The position numbers and the translations under genes are program-made. The notes beneath the pieces were generated by a model. The model saw only the letters and a program-made list of their open reading frames with translations. It searched no databases and was not told where the DNA came from. From contig JAEZGT010000401.1 in NCBI GenBank assembly GCA_023416875.1, positions 1 to 17,250 of the forward strand: 17,250 bases of DNA. Reading direction: 5' to 3'. Origin of the DNA: Pseudomonadota bacterium (lineage in GTDB: Bacteria; Pseudomonadota; Gammaproteobacteria; Pseudomonadales; Cellvibrionaceae). This document shows positions 1 through 7,571 of the stretch, one piece after another (the first letter of the stretch is position 1; each line of letters begins with the position of its first letter).

Positions 1-1427
1 CCGCTCTGTTGTGCGAGGTTATGGGCGCCCTTGCCCGCCACCAGGACATTCAGTTTGGGTTTCAGCGGCAGGGTCTGTCCGTTGTTCTTCAGCAAGACCA
101 GGGATTCGCGCACGGCGTGGCGCGCTACCTCTTTGAATTCCGGCGCGGCCAGCAACTCAGCCTTATTGGCGTGCAAGCGTTCGGATGGCTTGCGCCCGTC
201 CATCAAGCCGGCGCGGAATTTCGAGCGCAGAATGCGGCGCACGGCGTCGTCCAGGCGCGCCATAGAGATGTGACCGGCCTCGACATCTGCGATGGTGTTT
301 TCGATAAATTCTTTCCAGTCGAAGGGCACCATTAACATATCCACGCCCGCATTGATCGACTGCGGGCAGCGGGTATTGGTGCAGCCTTCGACGAGACCGT
401 GGGAGTTCCAGTCGCCGACAACGAAGCCGTCAAAGCCGAGGCGGTTCTTCAGCACTTCTGTCAGCAGGTACTGCTCGCCGTGCATCCGGGTGCCGTGCCA
501 GCTGCTGTGGGAGGCCATGACACTGAGAACGCCGGCTTCTACGGCGGCGAAATAGGGATAGGCGTGCAGGCGGATCAATTCCTCTTCCGACGAGAAATTG
601 TTGCCGCGGTCGATGCCGTCCACGGTGCCGCCGTCGGCCAGATAGTGTTTGGCGGTCGCCATAATGTGATTGGGATCCATACGGCCGGTTTTACTCAAAT
701 CGCCCTGGTAGCCCAGGATGGCTTGGCGTCCGAGTTCCGATACCAGTTTGGGATCTTCCGAGAAACCCTCGTAAGTGCGTCCCCAACGGTCATTGCGCAC
801 CACGGACAGCGAGGGCGAGAAAGTCCAGTCCATGCCGCTGGCACGCACCTGTACAGCGGTGATCTCGCCAATGCGGCGCACCAGCTCGCCGTTGCGGGTC
901 GCGCCCAGTCCTATGTTGTGGGGGAAGATGGTGGCGCCGACGATTTTGTTATGGCCGTGCACCGCGTCAGTGCCCCAGGTGATGGGGATCGGCAGGCGAC
1001 CGTCGCTGGTATCCATGGAGGCTTCATAGTAGGCATCCAGTGCTTTAACCCAGTCCTGGATCGGCGCCTGTTTGTTGCCATCGAGAAAGCCGCCGCCGCC
1101 GTTGAGGACGGAGCCGAGGTGGTATTTCTTCACATCATCCGGGGTGGTGCGGCTGATCTCCGCTTGGGTGATCTGGCCGACCTTTTGCGCGAGGGTCATG
1201 CGCGCCAACAGCTTTTCCACTTCCGCGTTGATAGCGGCGGTTTCCTCCGCCGGAAAGGGCGCTTTGATGTTGGGCCAGAGTTCCGGCTGGCGCTTTTGCT
1301 CGATCAGCGGGGCTGTGGTTTGTGTGGTGTCCGGCGTGGAGCAGGCGGTTAATATCAAGGTAAGACTGGCCGCCAACAGGCTGCAGCGGACCAGGGGCTT
1401 GGCAATCGAAGTCACGGAAAACCTCAT
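1..1427 (-). CDS. GH3 exo-1,4-beta-glucosidase, lipoprotein (3' end outside window)
   Basis: Hydrolyses terminal beta-linked glucose from cello- or beta-glucan oligosaccharides. About 475 N-terminal codons are visible; the C-terminal (alpha/beta) sandwich continues past the left edge. The first 29 residues form a lipoprotein signal ending in the lipobox LTAC (Cys29). Ser follows the Cys, so by the +2 rule it should go to the outer membrane. The GH3 barrel follows, with GSVLNGGGG, WGTDAVHGHN, ATIFPHN, DRWGRTYEGFSEDP and AKHYLADGGT, all typical of the barley ExoI-like branch of GH3. The expected nucleophile is Asp339 in GFVVGDW. The second domain begins near LVLLKNNGQTLPL. The ATG at 1427 is chosen because the signal peptide begins right there. 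It is divergent from the MipA operon and has a possible operator just upstream. Substrate preference is inferred from family resemblance only. Confidence 0.93.
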   Translation of the reverse strand, partial: MRFSVTSIAKPLVRCSLLAASLTLILTACSTPDTTQTTAPLIEQKRQPELWPNIKAPFPAEETAAINAEVEKLLARMTLAQKVGQITQAEISRTTPDDVKKYHLGSVLNGGGGFLDGNKQAPIQDWVKALDAYYEASMDTSDGRLPIPITWGTDAVHGHNKIVGATIFPHNIGLGATRNGELVRRIGEITAVQVRASGMDWTFSPSLSVVRNDRWGRTYEGFSEDPKLVSELGRQAILGYQGDLSKTGRMDPNHIMATAKHYLADGGTVDGIDRGNNFSSEEELIRLHAYPYFAAVEAGVLSVMASHSSWHGTRMHGEQYLLTEVLKNRLGFDGFVVGDWNSHGLVEGCTNTRCPQSINAGVDMLMVPFDWKEFIENTIADVEAGHISMARLDDAVRRILRSKFRAGLMDGRKPSERLHANKAELLAAPEFKEVARHAVRESLVLLKNNGQTLPLKPKLNVLVAGKGAHNLAQQS

Positions 1428-1725
1428 TATTAGAATAGTCAGAACCGACCACTTAGTTTGTATGATCGGACTATAAGCCGAACCATTCTAGCGGTAATAA
1501 CTGGGCAGTGCGACCGCAGCTCGACAAGGTGAAGGCGCACAGAATCAGCCGCGCAGGCGCAGCCCGCGTCACCCGAACTTCTGCTAAACGAAGTGCCATT
1601 TGCGCGGTTTACCTCGTTGTGGCGCTTGTAAAGAAGTGTAGCCACGCTGGTTCGGCGCCGGAGCATGCCGCTAGAATTGCTTCACCGTTCCATAGTAGAT
1701 AACCGATGTATACAGGCGTGCACTT
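1428..1725. other. Divergent intergenic region, GH3 gene / MipA operon
   Basis: 298 bases between two divergent starts. No protein-coding gene is convincing here. The GH3-proximal end holds an imperfect inverted repeat (listed separately). I could not find a clean sigma70 -35/-10 pair for either gene; a weak GTATAC-centred candidate lies near 1709-1714, close to the MipA start. An AGG at 1714-1716 sits 9 bases before the GTG at 1726 and is the best ribosome-binding candidate for MipA. Confidence 0.6.
1445..1469. promoter_or_regulatory. Candidate operator upstream of GH3 gene
   Basis: Imperfect inverted repeat: CCGACCA at 1445-1451 and TGATCGG at 1463-1469 match in 6 of 7 positions around an 11-base spacer. 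It lies 18-42 bases upstream of the GH3 start, where a repressor of a sugar-utilisation gene would bind. A second, wider pair (ATAGTC at 1435-1440 and GACTAT at 1469-1474) overlaps it but has a different centre. The regulator family cannot be named from this. Confidence 0.28.
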
Positions 1726-3042
1726 GTGAAAACCCCAGCGTTGCCGGGATTTCCCGATGGAGATACGAGCCGCGGCGTGCGACCGGGGTCGACGTTTTGG
1801 CCATGCTGTGTATTTTTGCTGTTACTCGCACTGACATTGGATGCGGCAGCGGAATCAGGCTGTCGAGAAAACTGTGTGGAGGTCGGCGATTGGCGGGTCA
1901 ACCTCGGTTTGGGACTGGGCATGCGCAGCAACCCGCTCCACGGCGGCGAAGATAATCCCCTGGTGCTGCTGCCCGAGGTAAGTTATTACGGCGAGCGTTT
2001 TTTTCTCAAAAACCTGGAAATGGGTTTTACGCTGTTCGAGGATGACCGCCACCAGTTCAGTGCACTGATTACGCCTGGCTACGACCAGATGTATTTCAAT
2101 CGTTGGGATCCGTTCAATTTCTCCGATGCCGGCGGCTTTACTTCAGGCGGAGGTAGTGTTGGTCCTATCGCCTCCAGCTCCTATCAGGTGAATATTTCCG
2201 GGACCATGTCTGCTGCAGGCGAGGGGACGGTGCCGGTCAATCCCAATTTTGTCGCCAGCGGTGTTTATGTTTCAGCTGCCCAGGCCATCAGCATCAACGA
2301 GCGTTTAATTGACCTCAGCAATGGGGACCAATATCTATTTGGCACAGAGGGCAATCCGATTTCCGTGATTGTGGCTGGCGATCTGGTCAGCATATCGGGA
2401 GTGGCCGAGGGCGATCGCGTCGAACTGCTCGGTGTCAATGCCGGCGGACCTGCGGATATCAGTGGTCGCGGTGGTGCCGAAGTGGCGTATTCCGGGGGAA
2501 GTGGCGATGCCGACAGCTTGCTGATTAGTCCGGATAGCGAAGGGCGTTATCGGGTTACTGCCAACGCATCCGCTGGCTCCGCCAAAGTCACTACAGATCA
2601 GGTGGCGCATCGCAAAATGGCGGGGCTCGCCGGTTTTGAATACTCCTACACCTTTGCCTACGCCAGCCTGCACTTCCAGGCATTGACTGATTTCACCGGT
2701 GTGCATGACGGTCATGAACTGCGCGCGGCGGTGATCTTGCCTTGGCAGGTCGGCGAGCAAAAATGGGCAATCACTTTCGGCGGCAATTACAAAAGCCGCG
2801 AAATTCTCGATTACTACTACGGCGTCAGCGCCCGCGACACGGATATTCAGGATCTGTATTTTGCTCCGGCTTCTGGCCTTGAGCGCATGGTGCGCTTGGA
2901 CTGGCAGTTGCCATTGAGCGAGCGCTGGTCGCTGCGCGCCATGATGCAATATTCACAACTGCCGGACAGCGTCGAGGCCAGTCCGCTGGTGTCCGAACGC
3001 GGTGTGGGCTCCGCATTTTTCGGAGGCGTTTATCATTTTTAG
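1726..3042 (+). CDS. MipA/OmpV family outer-membrane protein with large insertion
   Basis: Predicted outer-membrane beta-barrel of the MipA (MltA-interacting)/OmpV family. A hydrophobic signal core (residues about 29-43, ending LDAAAES) is followed by family-typical segments: GDWRVNLGLGLGMRSNPL, PLVLLPEVSYYGERFFLKN and a C-terminus with a terminal Phe (FFGGVYHF), as expected for BAM-dependent insertion. At 438 aa it is much longer than the usual 250-280 aa. The excess is a Gly/Ser/Ala-rich stretch, roughly residues 130-290, after NRWDPFNF and before the barrel resumes at HRKMAGLAGFEYSY. The start is uncertain: GTG 1726 gives a long n-region, while GTG 1777 (codon 18) would give a more ordinary signal peptide but has a poorly spaced GGAG. 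It is the first gene of the operon with DUF3019, RR and HK genes; its end overlaps the next frame. Confidence 0.85.
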   Translation: MKTPALPGFPDGDTSRGVRPGSTFWPCCVFLLLLALTLDAAAESGCRENCVEVGDWRVNLGLGLGMRSNPLHGGEDNPLVLLPEVSYYGERFFLKNLEMGFTLFEDDRHQFSALITPGYDQMYFNRWDPFNFSDAGGFTSGGGSVGPIASSSYQVNISGTMSAAGEGTVPVNPNFVASGVYVSAAQAISINERLIDLSNGDQYLFGTEGNPISVIVAGDLVSISGVAEGDRVELLGVNAGGPADISGRGGAEVAYSGGSGDADSLLISPDSEGRYRVTANASAGSAKVTTDQVAHRKMAGLAGFEYSYTFAYASLHFQALTDFTGVHDGHELRAAVILPWQVGEQKWAITFGGNYKSREILDYYYGVSARDTDIQDLYFAPASGLERMVRLDWQLPLSERWSLRAMMQYSQLPDSVEASPLVSERGVGSAFFGGVYHF

Positions 3043-3439
3043 CGGACGGAAAGCCCGCTGGTTGGGGGGATGGATCACGCTGATGTCGGTTCCTTATGCT
3101 GCGCAGTCGGCAGAGTTGCCTGCGCTCCAATTTTCCCTAAAGCCCCGTTTATGCGTTCTGACGGAAGCGGAAGACACCTGCTACGATCAGTTGGATGTGC
3201 GCTGGAGCGCCGCGCAGAAAATGAGCCTCTGCCTTTACCAAAGTGATATTGATAAACCTTTGCAGTGCTGGGAAAACGCCAGCGAAGGTCAGCATAAATT
3301 TATTTTGTCGGCGACGCGCAACGTTACTTTCCAGTTGCGCGAGCACAATCACGTTACGCTGGTTAGCGAAGCCTTTGAAGTGATTCACGACCAGAAAAAA
3401 TACCGGCGCCAGCGCCGCAATCCCTGGAGCTTTTTCTAA
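3002..3439 (+). CDS. DUF3019 family secreted protein
   Basis: Small, probably periplasmic protein of the DUF3019 family, recognised from FSLKPRLCVLTEAEDTCYDQLDVRW, SLCLYQ, LQCWENA and the basic end RRQRRNPWSFF. The function of the family is unknown. Four cysteines (Cys51, 60, 77 and 89 counted from the GTG) could form two disulfides in the periplasm; the spacing and predicted beta-strands suggest a small beta-sandwich. The start is uncertain: GTG 3002 overlaps the MipA gene by 41 bases but keeps the RKAR motif ahead of the hydrophobic core WLGGWITLMSVPYAAQSA. TTG 3062, 11 bases after a GGA, gives a signal peptide without a charged n-region. The stop overlaps the next gene's ATG by one base (TAATG), so the regulator is probably translationally coupled. 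I recall DUF3019 genes commonly sitting between MipA and RstA-like genes in marine gammaproteobacteria. Confidence 0.82.
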   Translation: MWAPHFSEAFIIFSGRKARWLGGWITLMSVPYAAQSAELPALQFSLKPRLCVLTEAEDTCYDQLDVRWSAAQKMSLCLYQSDIDKPLQCWENASEGQHKFILSATRNVTFQLREHNHVTLVSEAFEVIHDQKKYRRQRRNPWSFF

Positions 3440-4143
3440 TGACGCATCGCATTTTATTGGCCGAGGACGATGTGCGCCTGGCGTCCCTGGTGAAGGATTA
3501 TCTGGAATCCACTGGTGAATACACAGTCACTGTGGAGAGCAACGGCGGCAAAGTCCAGCGCACGGTTTCCGATGTTCTTCCCGAACTGTTGATTCTGGAT
3601 GTCATGTTGCCGAATAAAGATGGTTTGAGTATCTGCCGCGAAATCCGCCCGACTTTTCCCGGCCCGATTTTGATGCTCACGGCGCGCAACGACGACGCCG
3701 ACCAGATTCTCGGTTTGGAATGCGGCGCCGACGACTATGTAATCAAACCGGCGGAGCCGCGCATTTTGCTCGCCCGTATCCGCGCCCTTCTGCGCCGCTA
3801 TTCGCTGGAAGAAAAAGCGGACAAGGAAACTTTGCAATTTGACGATTTGCATATCTGCTGCAATTCACGCACGGTTATTTTTGCCGGGGAACCGGTGGAT
3901 ATTTCCAGCCATGAATTCGATTTATTGATGACGTTTGCGCGGCAGCCCGGCCAGATCATGAGCCGGGAATTTTTATTCAATACCATCTATTCCCGTCCTT
4001 ACGATGGCCTGGACCGCACCATCGACGTGCGCATTTCGCAGTTGCGTAAAAAGCTCGGCGATAACGCGGAAAAGCCGTTTCGCATTAAAACCATCTGGGG
4101 CCGCGGTTATATGTTTGTCGAAGACGCCTGGAAGGCCGGCTGA
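3439..4143 (+). CDS. OmpR/PhoB-type response regulator, RstA-like
   Basis: Cytoplasmic two-component response regulator and DNA-binding transcription factor, 234 aa. The receiver domain (residues 1-115) has the acidic pair in LLAEDD (Asp10/Asp11), phospho-acceptor Asp54 in LLILDVMLP, Thr81 in LMLTAR and Lys103 in YVIKP. The winged-helix domain (about 135-230) ends YDGLDRTIDVRISQLRKKL followed by FRIKTIWGRGYMF. That C-terminal stretch resembles Escherichia coli RstA more than OmpR or PhoB, as does the kinase encoded next to it. The ATG overlaps the DUF3019 stop codon by one base. By context it most likely controls its own operon, including the MipA gene; this is inferred, and no binding site was identified. 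Confidence 0.95.
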   Translation: MTHRILLAEDDVRLASLVKDYLESTGEYTVTVESNGGKVQRTVSDVLPELLILDVMLPNKDGLSICREIRPTFPGPILMLTARNDDADQILGLECGADDYVIKPAEPRILLARIRALLRRYSLEEKADKETLQFDDLHICCNSRTVIFAGEPVDISSHEFDLLMTFARQPGQIMSREFLFNTIYSRPYDGLDRTIDVRISQLRKKLGDNAEKPFRIKTIWGRGYMFVEDAWKAG

Positions 4144-4151
4144 GCCCCGGC

Positions 4152-5453
4152 ATGCGCCGCGCGTTTTTATCTCTCTATAGTTTGATCGTCATCGCTGTTA
4201 TTGCGGTCGGCTGGGGTCTCGACCGGGTGTGGCAGAGTCAGGCGCCTGGAGAAATTATCCAGGCAGGTGAACAGCAATTGCTGGATGTTCTGGAATATCT
4301 GGTGCAGCAGACGTCTGAGGGGCAACAGCAGGAAACACTGGAGAAAATCGGCCGGGAGACCGGCCTGGAAATATCGCTTCACACTGCGGCCGATTTCGCC
4401 AGCACCAAATTAGTTGAGCGAATTATTTCCGGTAATCCAGTGGTGGTCGACACGGGGGATAATCGGCTTTTTTATCGCAAACTGAAAAACCAGGACCGGA
4501 TCATTTCCGTGCGCCAAACCGTTGCGGATGTGCCGGATCCTTTGACCTACAATCTTTTATTGCTGTCTTTTTACCTCGCTATCGCGCTGGTGATTTTTCT
4601 GTGGATATGGCCGCTGTCGCGGGATCTGAGCAAGTTGGAAAAACAGACAAAATTGCTGGGATCAGAAGTGGTGCCGGATGAGCTGCGCATAGCACCGACC
4701 TCCGCCGTTTCTGATCTCGCCAGCGCCTTCAATCGCATGGCGCGCCGGGTGCGCGATCTGCTTGCTTCCCATAAAGAAATGACCTACGCAGTGTCCCACG
4801 AACTGCGCACGCCCTTGGCGCGTATGAAATTTGGTTTGGAAATGGCCAATGATCTTCAGGACCCCGTCAAAATCAAACAGCAATTGACCGGCGTGCGCGA
4901 AGACGTGACCGAGATGGATGCCCTCGTGAATCAGCTGTTTACCTATGCGGGGTTTGAAAATAGCGAACAAAAACTGGATTTGCAGCCGGGAGATATGGGC
5001 GCATTGATCGTGCAGTTAATTCAGCGCGCTAAAGCCACTCCCGCGCATACGGAATTGCAATATCAATTCAAAAATGAATTGCCGGGCGAGACAGTCGTAT
5101 GTGAATGGTATCTGATGGAGCGCGCGATTCTGAATTTATTGCACAATGCCCAGCGCTACGCCAAAAGCACGATTACTGTCAGTTTGAGGCGGTCCTCTGA
5201 GCACTTTCAAATTATCGTCGATGATGATGGCCCGGGTGTTCCGGCGGGCGAACGCCAGCGCATTTTCCAATCCTTTATTCGCCTTACCAATCACACCAAT
5301 GCGCAAGTCCGAGGGCTGGGCCTGGGGTTGGCAATTGTTAGCAAAATTATGCAATGGCACCGCGGGCGAGCGTTTGCGGAAGAATCTCCAAGTGGCGGCG
5401 CGCGGATGGTGTTGGAATGGGGCGGAGAAAATGCCGCTCCACTCTCTGAGTGA
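4152..5453 (+). CDS. Sensor histidine kinase, RstB-like
   Basis: Inner-membrane sensor kinase partner of the preceding response regulator, 433 aa. A first membrane helix (residues about 5-23) and a second (about 133-157) flank a periplasmic sensor region of roughly 110 residues with no recognised ligand motif. A HAMP-like linker follows (SDLASAFNRMARRVRDLL). The H-box is VSHELRTPLARMKFGLEM with phospho-acceptor His216; the N-box is AILNLLHNAQRYA, the G1 box VDDDGPGVP and the G2 box GLGLGLAIVSKI, so the catalytic ATPase domain is complete. Organisation and H-box surroundings resemble RstB of enterobacteria. It starts 8 bases after the regulator stop with only a weak ribosome-binding site, consistent with coupled translation. 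It is the last gene of the operon and converges on the AI-2E gene with only 38 bases between them. Confidence 0.94.
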   Translation: MRRAFLSLYSLIVIAVIAVGWGLDRVWQSQAPGEIIQAGEQQLLDVLEYLVQQTSEGQQQETLEKIGRETGLEISLHTAADFASTKLVERIISGNPVVVDTGDNRLFYRKLKNQDRIISVRQTVADVPDPLTYNLLLLSFYLAIALVIFLWIWPLSRDLSKLEKQTKLLGSEVVPDELRIAPTSAVSDLASAFNRMARRVRDLLASHKEMTYAVSHELRTPLARMKFGLEMANDLQDPVKIKQQLTGVREDVTEMDALVNQLFTYAGFENSEQKLDLQPGDMGALIVQLIQRAKATPAHTELQYQFKNELPGETVVCEWYLMERAILNLLHNAQRYAKSTITVSLRRSSEHFQIIVDDDGPGVPAGERQRIFQSFIRLTNHTNAQVRGLGLGLAIVSKIMQWHRGRAFAEESPSGGARMVLEWGGENAAPLSE

Positions 5454-5481
5454 TTAACGCCCGGTTTTCTGCGCGACTGCT

Positions 5482-5506
5482 AAAAAGCGCCTTACACTTT
5501 AGGCGC
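5482..5506 (-). terminator. Intrinsic terminator of AI-2E gene overlapping its stop codon
   Basis: On the minus strand, GCGCCT pairs with AGGCGC around an 8-base loop that contains the TAA stop, followed directly by TTTTT (5486-5482). The stem is short (6 bp) but GC-rich, and the U-tract is in the right place. On the plus strand the hairpin is preceded by A's and not followed by T's, so it should work mainly for the minus-strand gene. No separate terminator is visible for the plus-strand kinase operon. Confidence 0.6.
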
Positions 5507-6571
5507 ATCCTGTTTGATTTTAATTGGCGCCTCCTGTTGAAACTCGCGCATGAAAATACCCCAGAACGCGATAAATAACGCGGCGATCAATGGCCCGATA
5601 ACAAAGCCGTTAATACCGAAAAGAACCAGCCCCCCCAGGGTGGATAAGAGCACGAGGTAGTCCGGCAGTTTGGTATCGCGGCCCACCAGAATCGGGCGCA
5701 ATATGTTGTCGATCAGACCGATACCGACAGCGCCAACAATAATCAGAATGATTGCCTTGATGACTGCGCCTGTAGCGAACAAATAAATCGACACGGGTAT
5801 CCAAATTAAGGATGCGCCCACTGCCGGCAACATGGAGAAAATGGCCATGACCACGCCCCACAGCAGAGCGCCGCTGATGCCGAGGGCGGCGAAGGCGATG
5901 CCGCCGATGGAGCCCTGCACTATGGCGACAACGAGATTACCTTTTACTGTGGCGCGGGTCACTTCGGCGAATTTGGTGAACAGCAACTGCTCCCGTTCGT
6001 CCCCTAACGGCAGCGCCCGGTAGAGCAACTGGACGATGCGGGCACCGTCGCGCAGAAGAAAAAACGCCACGTACAGCATCACCCCTGTGCCCAGCGCGAA
6101 GCCAAAGGCATTTTGGCCAATATTTAGAGAATGTTGCGCAATAAATTTACCCGATGCCATGGCCGCGTTTGCGGCGTTCTGCTTCAGACCATCGACATCG
6201 ATGCCGAAGCGGGTGAGCCAACCCTGTAGAGTGGGAAAACCTTCTTGGACTTTTTGCACATATTTGGTCAGATCGAATTTGCCGGATTCCACCAGCTTAT
6301 AAAAATCGGCGATCTGCCCGACCACCGAAGTGATGGTAAAGATCACCGGGATCACCACCACGATTAAACAGGCGAGCAGCGTCAGGGCGGCGTTCAAATT
6401 GCGGCGGCCCGGCAATTTGCTGTTTAGCCAGTCCTGCACTGGTGCAAAGATGATGGTGATGGCGACCGCCCAAAAAATCGGGCCAAAGAACGGCTGCAGG
6501 ACCCAAAAAAACGCTAGGGATACCAGCACCAGAAGAGCGAGAAACGATTGATTTTCGATTTTTTTGTACAT
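5492..6571 (-). CDS. AI-2E family transporter (YdiK/PerM-like)
   Basis: Polytopic inner-membrane protein, 359 aa, of the AI-2E exporter/PerM superfamily. About eight hydrophobic helices are visible: two near the N-terminus (residues about 9-45), one at 60-85, one near 155-175 and a C-terminal group from about 210 on. The soluble region between helices 3 and 4 (about 90-150) and the segment GLIDNILRPILVGRDTKLPDYLVLLSTLGGLVLFGINGFVIGPLIAAL are family signatures. Members have been linked to autoinducer-2 export, ion/proton exchange or unknown substrates; the substrate cannot be deduced here. The start ATG follows a modest GGGA 8 bases upstream. It lies 97 bases downstream of the MscS gene, also on the minus strand; co-transcription is possible but not shown. 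Confidence 0.92.
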   Translation of the reverse strand: MYKKIENQSFLALLVLVSLAFFWVLQPFFGPIFWAVAITIIFAPVQDWLNSKLPGRRNLNAALTLLACLIVVVIPVIFTITSVVGQIADFYKLVESGKFDLTKYVQKVQEGFPTLQGWLTRFGIDVDGLKQNAANAAMASGKFIAQHSLNIGQNAFGFALGTGVMLYVAFFLLRDGARIVQLLYRALPLGDEREQLLFTKFAEVTRATVKGNLVVAIVQGSIGGIAFAALGISGALLWGVVMAIFSMLPAVGASLIWIPVSIYLFATGAVIKAIILIIVGAVGIGLIDNILRPILVGRDTKLPDYLVLLSTLGGLVLFGINGFVIGPLIAALFIAFWGIFMREFQQEAPIKIKQDAPKV

Positions 6572-6668
6572 GGACGCATCCCGTGTCGCGCGGACCGGCT
6601 GATAAGGTGCGCTATCTTAACCCGCGCCACAGCTTTTTACAGGCGGTAGCACACCCAGAGAATAGGCG

Positions 6669-7505
6669 TCAGTGATGTTGTTCTTTGGGTAGGGACCGAA
6701 CGTTGATGTCCATTTGCGGAAATGGAATCTCAATTCCCACTTCATCGAAACGTTTTTTGATGTTTTCCATCAGGGCAAACCGCACAACTCCGAACTCCGA
6801 GTTTTTGGCCCAGACGCGCAGTGCAAAATTCACCGAAGAGTTGGCGAAGGAGACGATTCCAACCTCCATGGGACGGTCTTTCAGTATACGTTCATCTGCC
6901 TGTGCCACCCCCAGCAACTCGCGTTTAACCACATCCACATCACAGTTGTAGCTCACCCCGATCTCCAGATCGATACGCCGTTCTGTTTGCAGGGAATAAT
7001 TGACGATATTGCCGGTGAGGATGCTGCTATTGGGCACAGTGATGGTGCGGTTGTCGGGCGTCAGCAGCGTAGTGGAGAAAATCGATATTTCTTTTACCAC
7101 ACCGGCGGTTCCGGCGGCTTCGATGTAATTGCCGGAGCGAAATGGGCGAAACAGAATCAATAAAACGCCGGCGGCGAAATTCGAGAGCGAGCCCTGCAAT
7201 GCGAGACCGACGGCGAGCCCTGCGGCACCAATCACCGCAACAAAAGAAGCGGTTTGAACGCCCAATTGTCCGAGCGCGGCGACCACCACCACGACTAGCA
7301 TGCCGTAGTAGGAAAGCTGGCGGAAAAAACTGGAAACTGCGTTATCGATTCCGCGGTAGGCCAGGGCTTTGGCAATCATATGTGAGATGGAAGACGCCAG
7401 CCGTTTGCCGACTAAAAAAACCACCAGCGCCAATACTATGCGCAGGCCGTAAAGCGCGGTCAGTTCGGGAATTCTGTCGATGATTCCTTGAAGACTTTCT
7501 TGCAC
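6669..7505 (-). CDS. mscS: Small-conductance mechanosensitive channel MscS
   Basis: Inner-membrane mechanosensitive channel that opens on hypo-osmotic shock to release solutes. About 278 aa, close to the 286 aa of E. coli MscS. Three membrane helices are visible; the pore-lining third helix has the characteristic GVQTASFVAVIGAAGLAVG then LALQGSLSNFAAGVLLILFRPF. The cytoplasmic beta domain (GNYIEAAGTAGVVKEISIFSTTLLTPDNRTITVPNS) and the C-terminal alpha/beta domain ending FPQMDINVRS follow. The GTG at 7505 is chosen because GAGG lies 5 bases upstream; an in-frame GTG at 7511 would add two residues but lacks a spaced ribosome-binding site. It lies downstream of the OmpA-type gene, separated by two hairpins, so it probably has its own promoter. 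Confidence 0.93.
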   Translation of the reverse strand: MQESLQGIIDRIPELTALYGLRIVLALVVFLVGKRLASSISHMIAKALAYRGIDNAVSSFFRQLSYYGMLVVVVVAALGQLGVQTASFVAVIGAAGLAVGLALQGSLSNFAAGVLLILFRPFRSGNYIEAAGTAGVVKEISIFSTTLLTPDNRTITVPNSSILTGNIVNYSLQTERRIDLEIGVSYNCDVDVVKRELLGVAQADERILKDRPMEVGIVSFANSSVNFALRVWAKNSEFGVVRFALMENIKKRFDEVGIEIPFPQMDINVRSLPKEQHH

Positions 7506-7548
7506 ATTCACCTCGTGCCGATTGCAATGCAGAAATATTGGGCAGGCC

Positions 7549-7561
7549 CGGGCTAGGCCCG
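7549..7561. repeat. Short GC hairpin between ompA-type gene and mscS
   Basis: CGGGC (7549-7553) and GCCCG (7557-7561) form a 5-bp stem with a 3-base loop, lying 44 bases upstream of the MscS start. It is the second hairpin after the OmpA-type gene. No T-run follows on either strand, so its role is unclear. Confidence 0.4.
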
Positions 7562-7571
7562 AGAGATGACA

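Noticed and set aside
399..1352. Long open frame on the plus strand (317 codons) opposite the GH3 gene
   Set aside because: It is the antisense shadow of the GH3 coding frame; the minus strand encodes clear GH3 motifs and the plus frame shows no family signature.
2335..2949. 204-codon open frame antisense to the MipA gene
   Set aside because: It overlaps a well-supported barrel gene, and its translation has no recognisable domain.
5492..6571. Idea that the AI-2E gene shows quorum-sensing capacity
   Set aside because: No luxS or Lsr genes are in the window, and many members of this family have no link to autoinducer-2.
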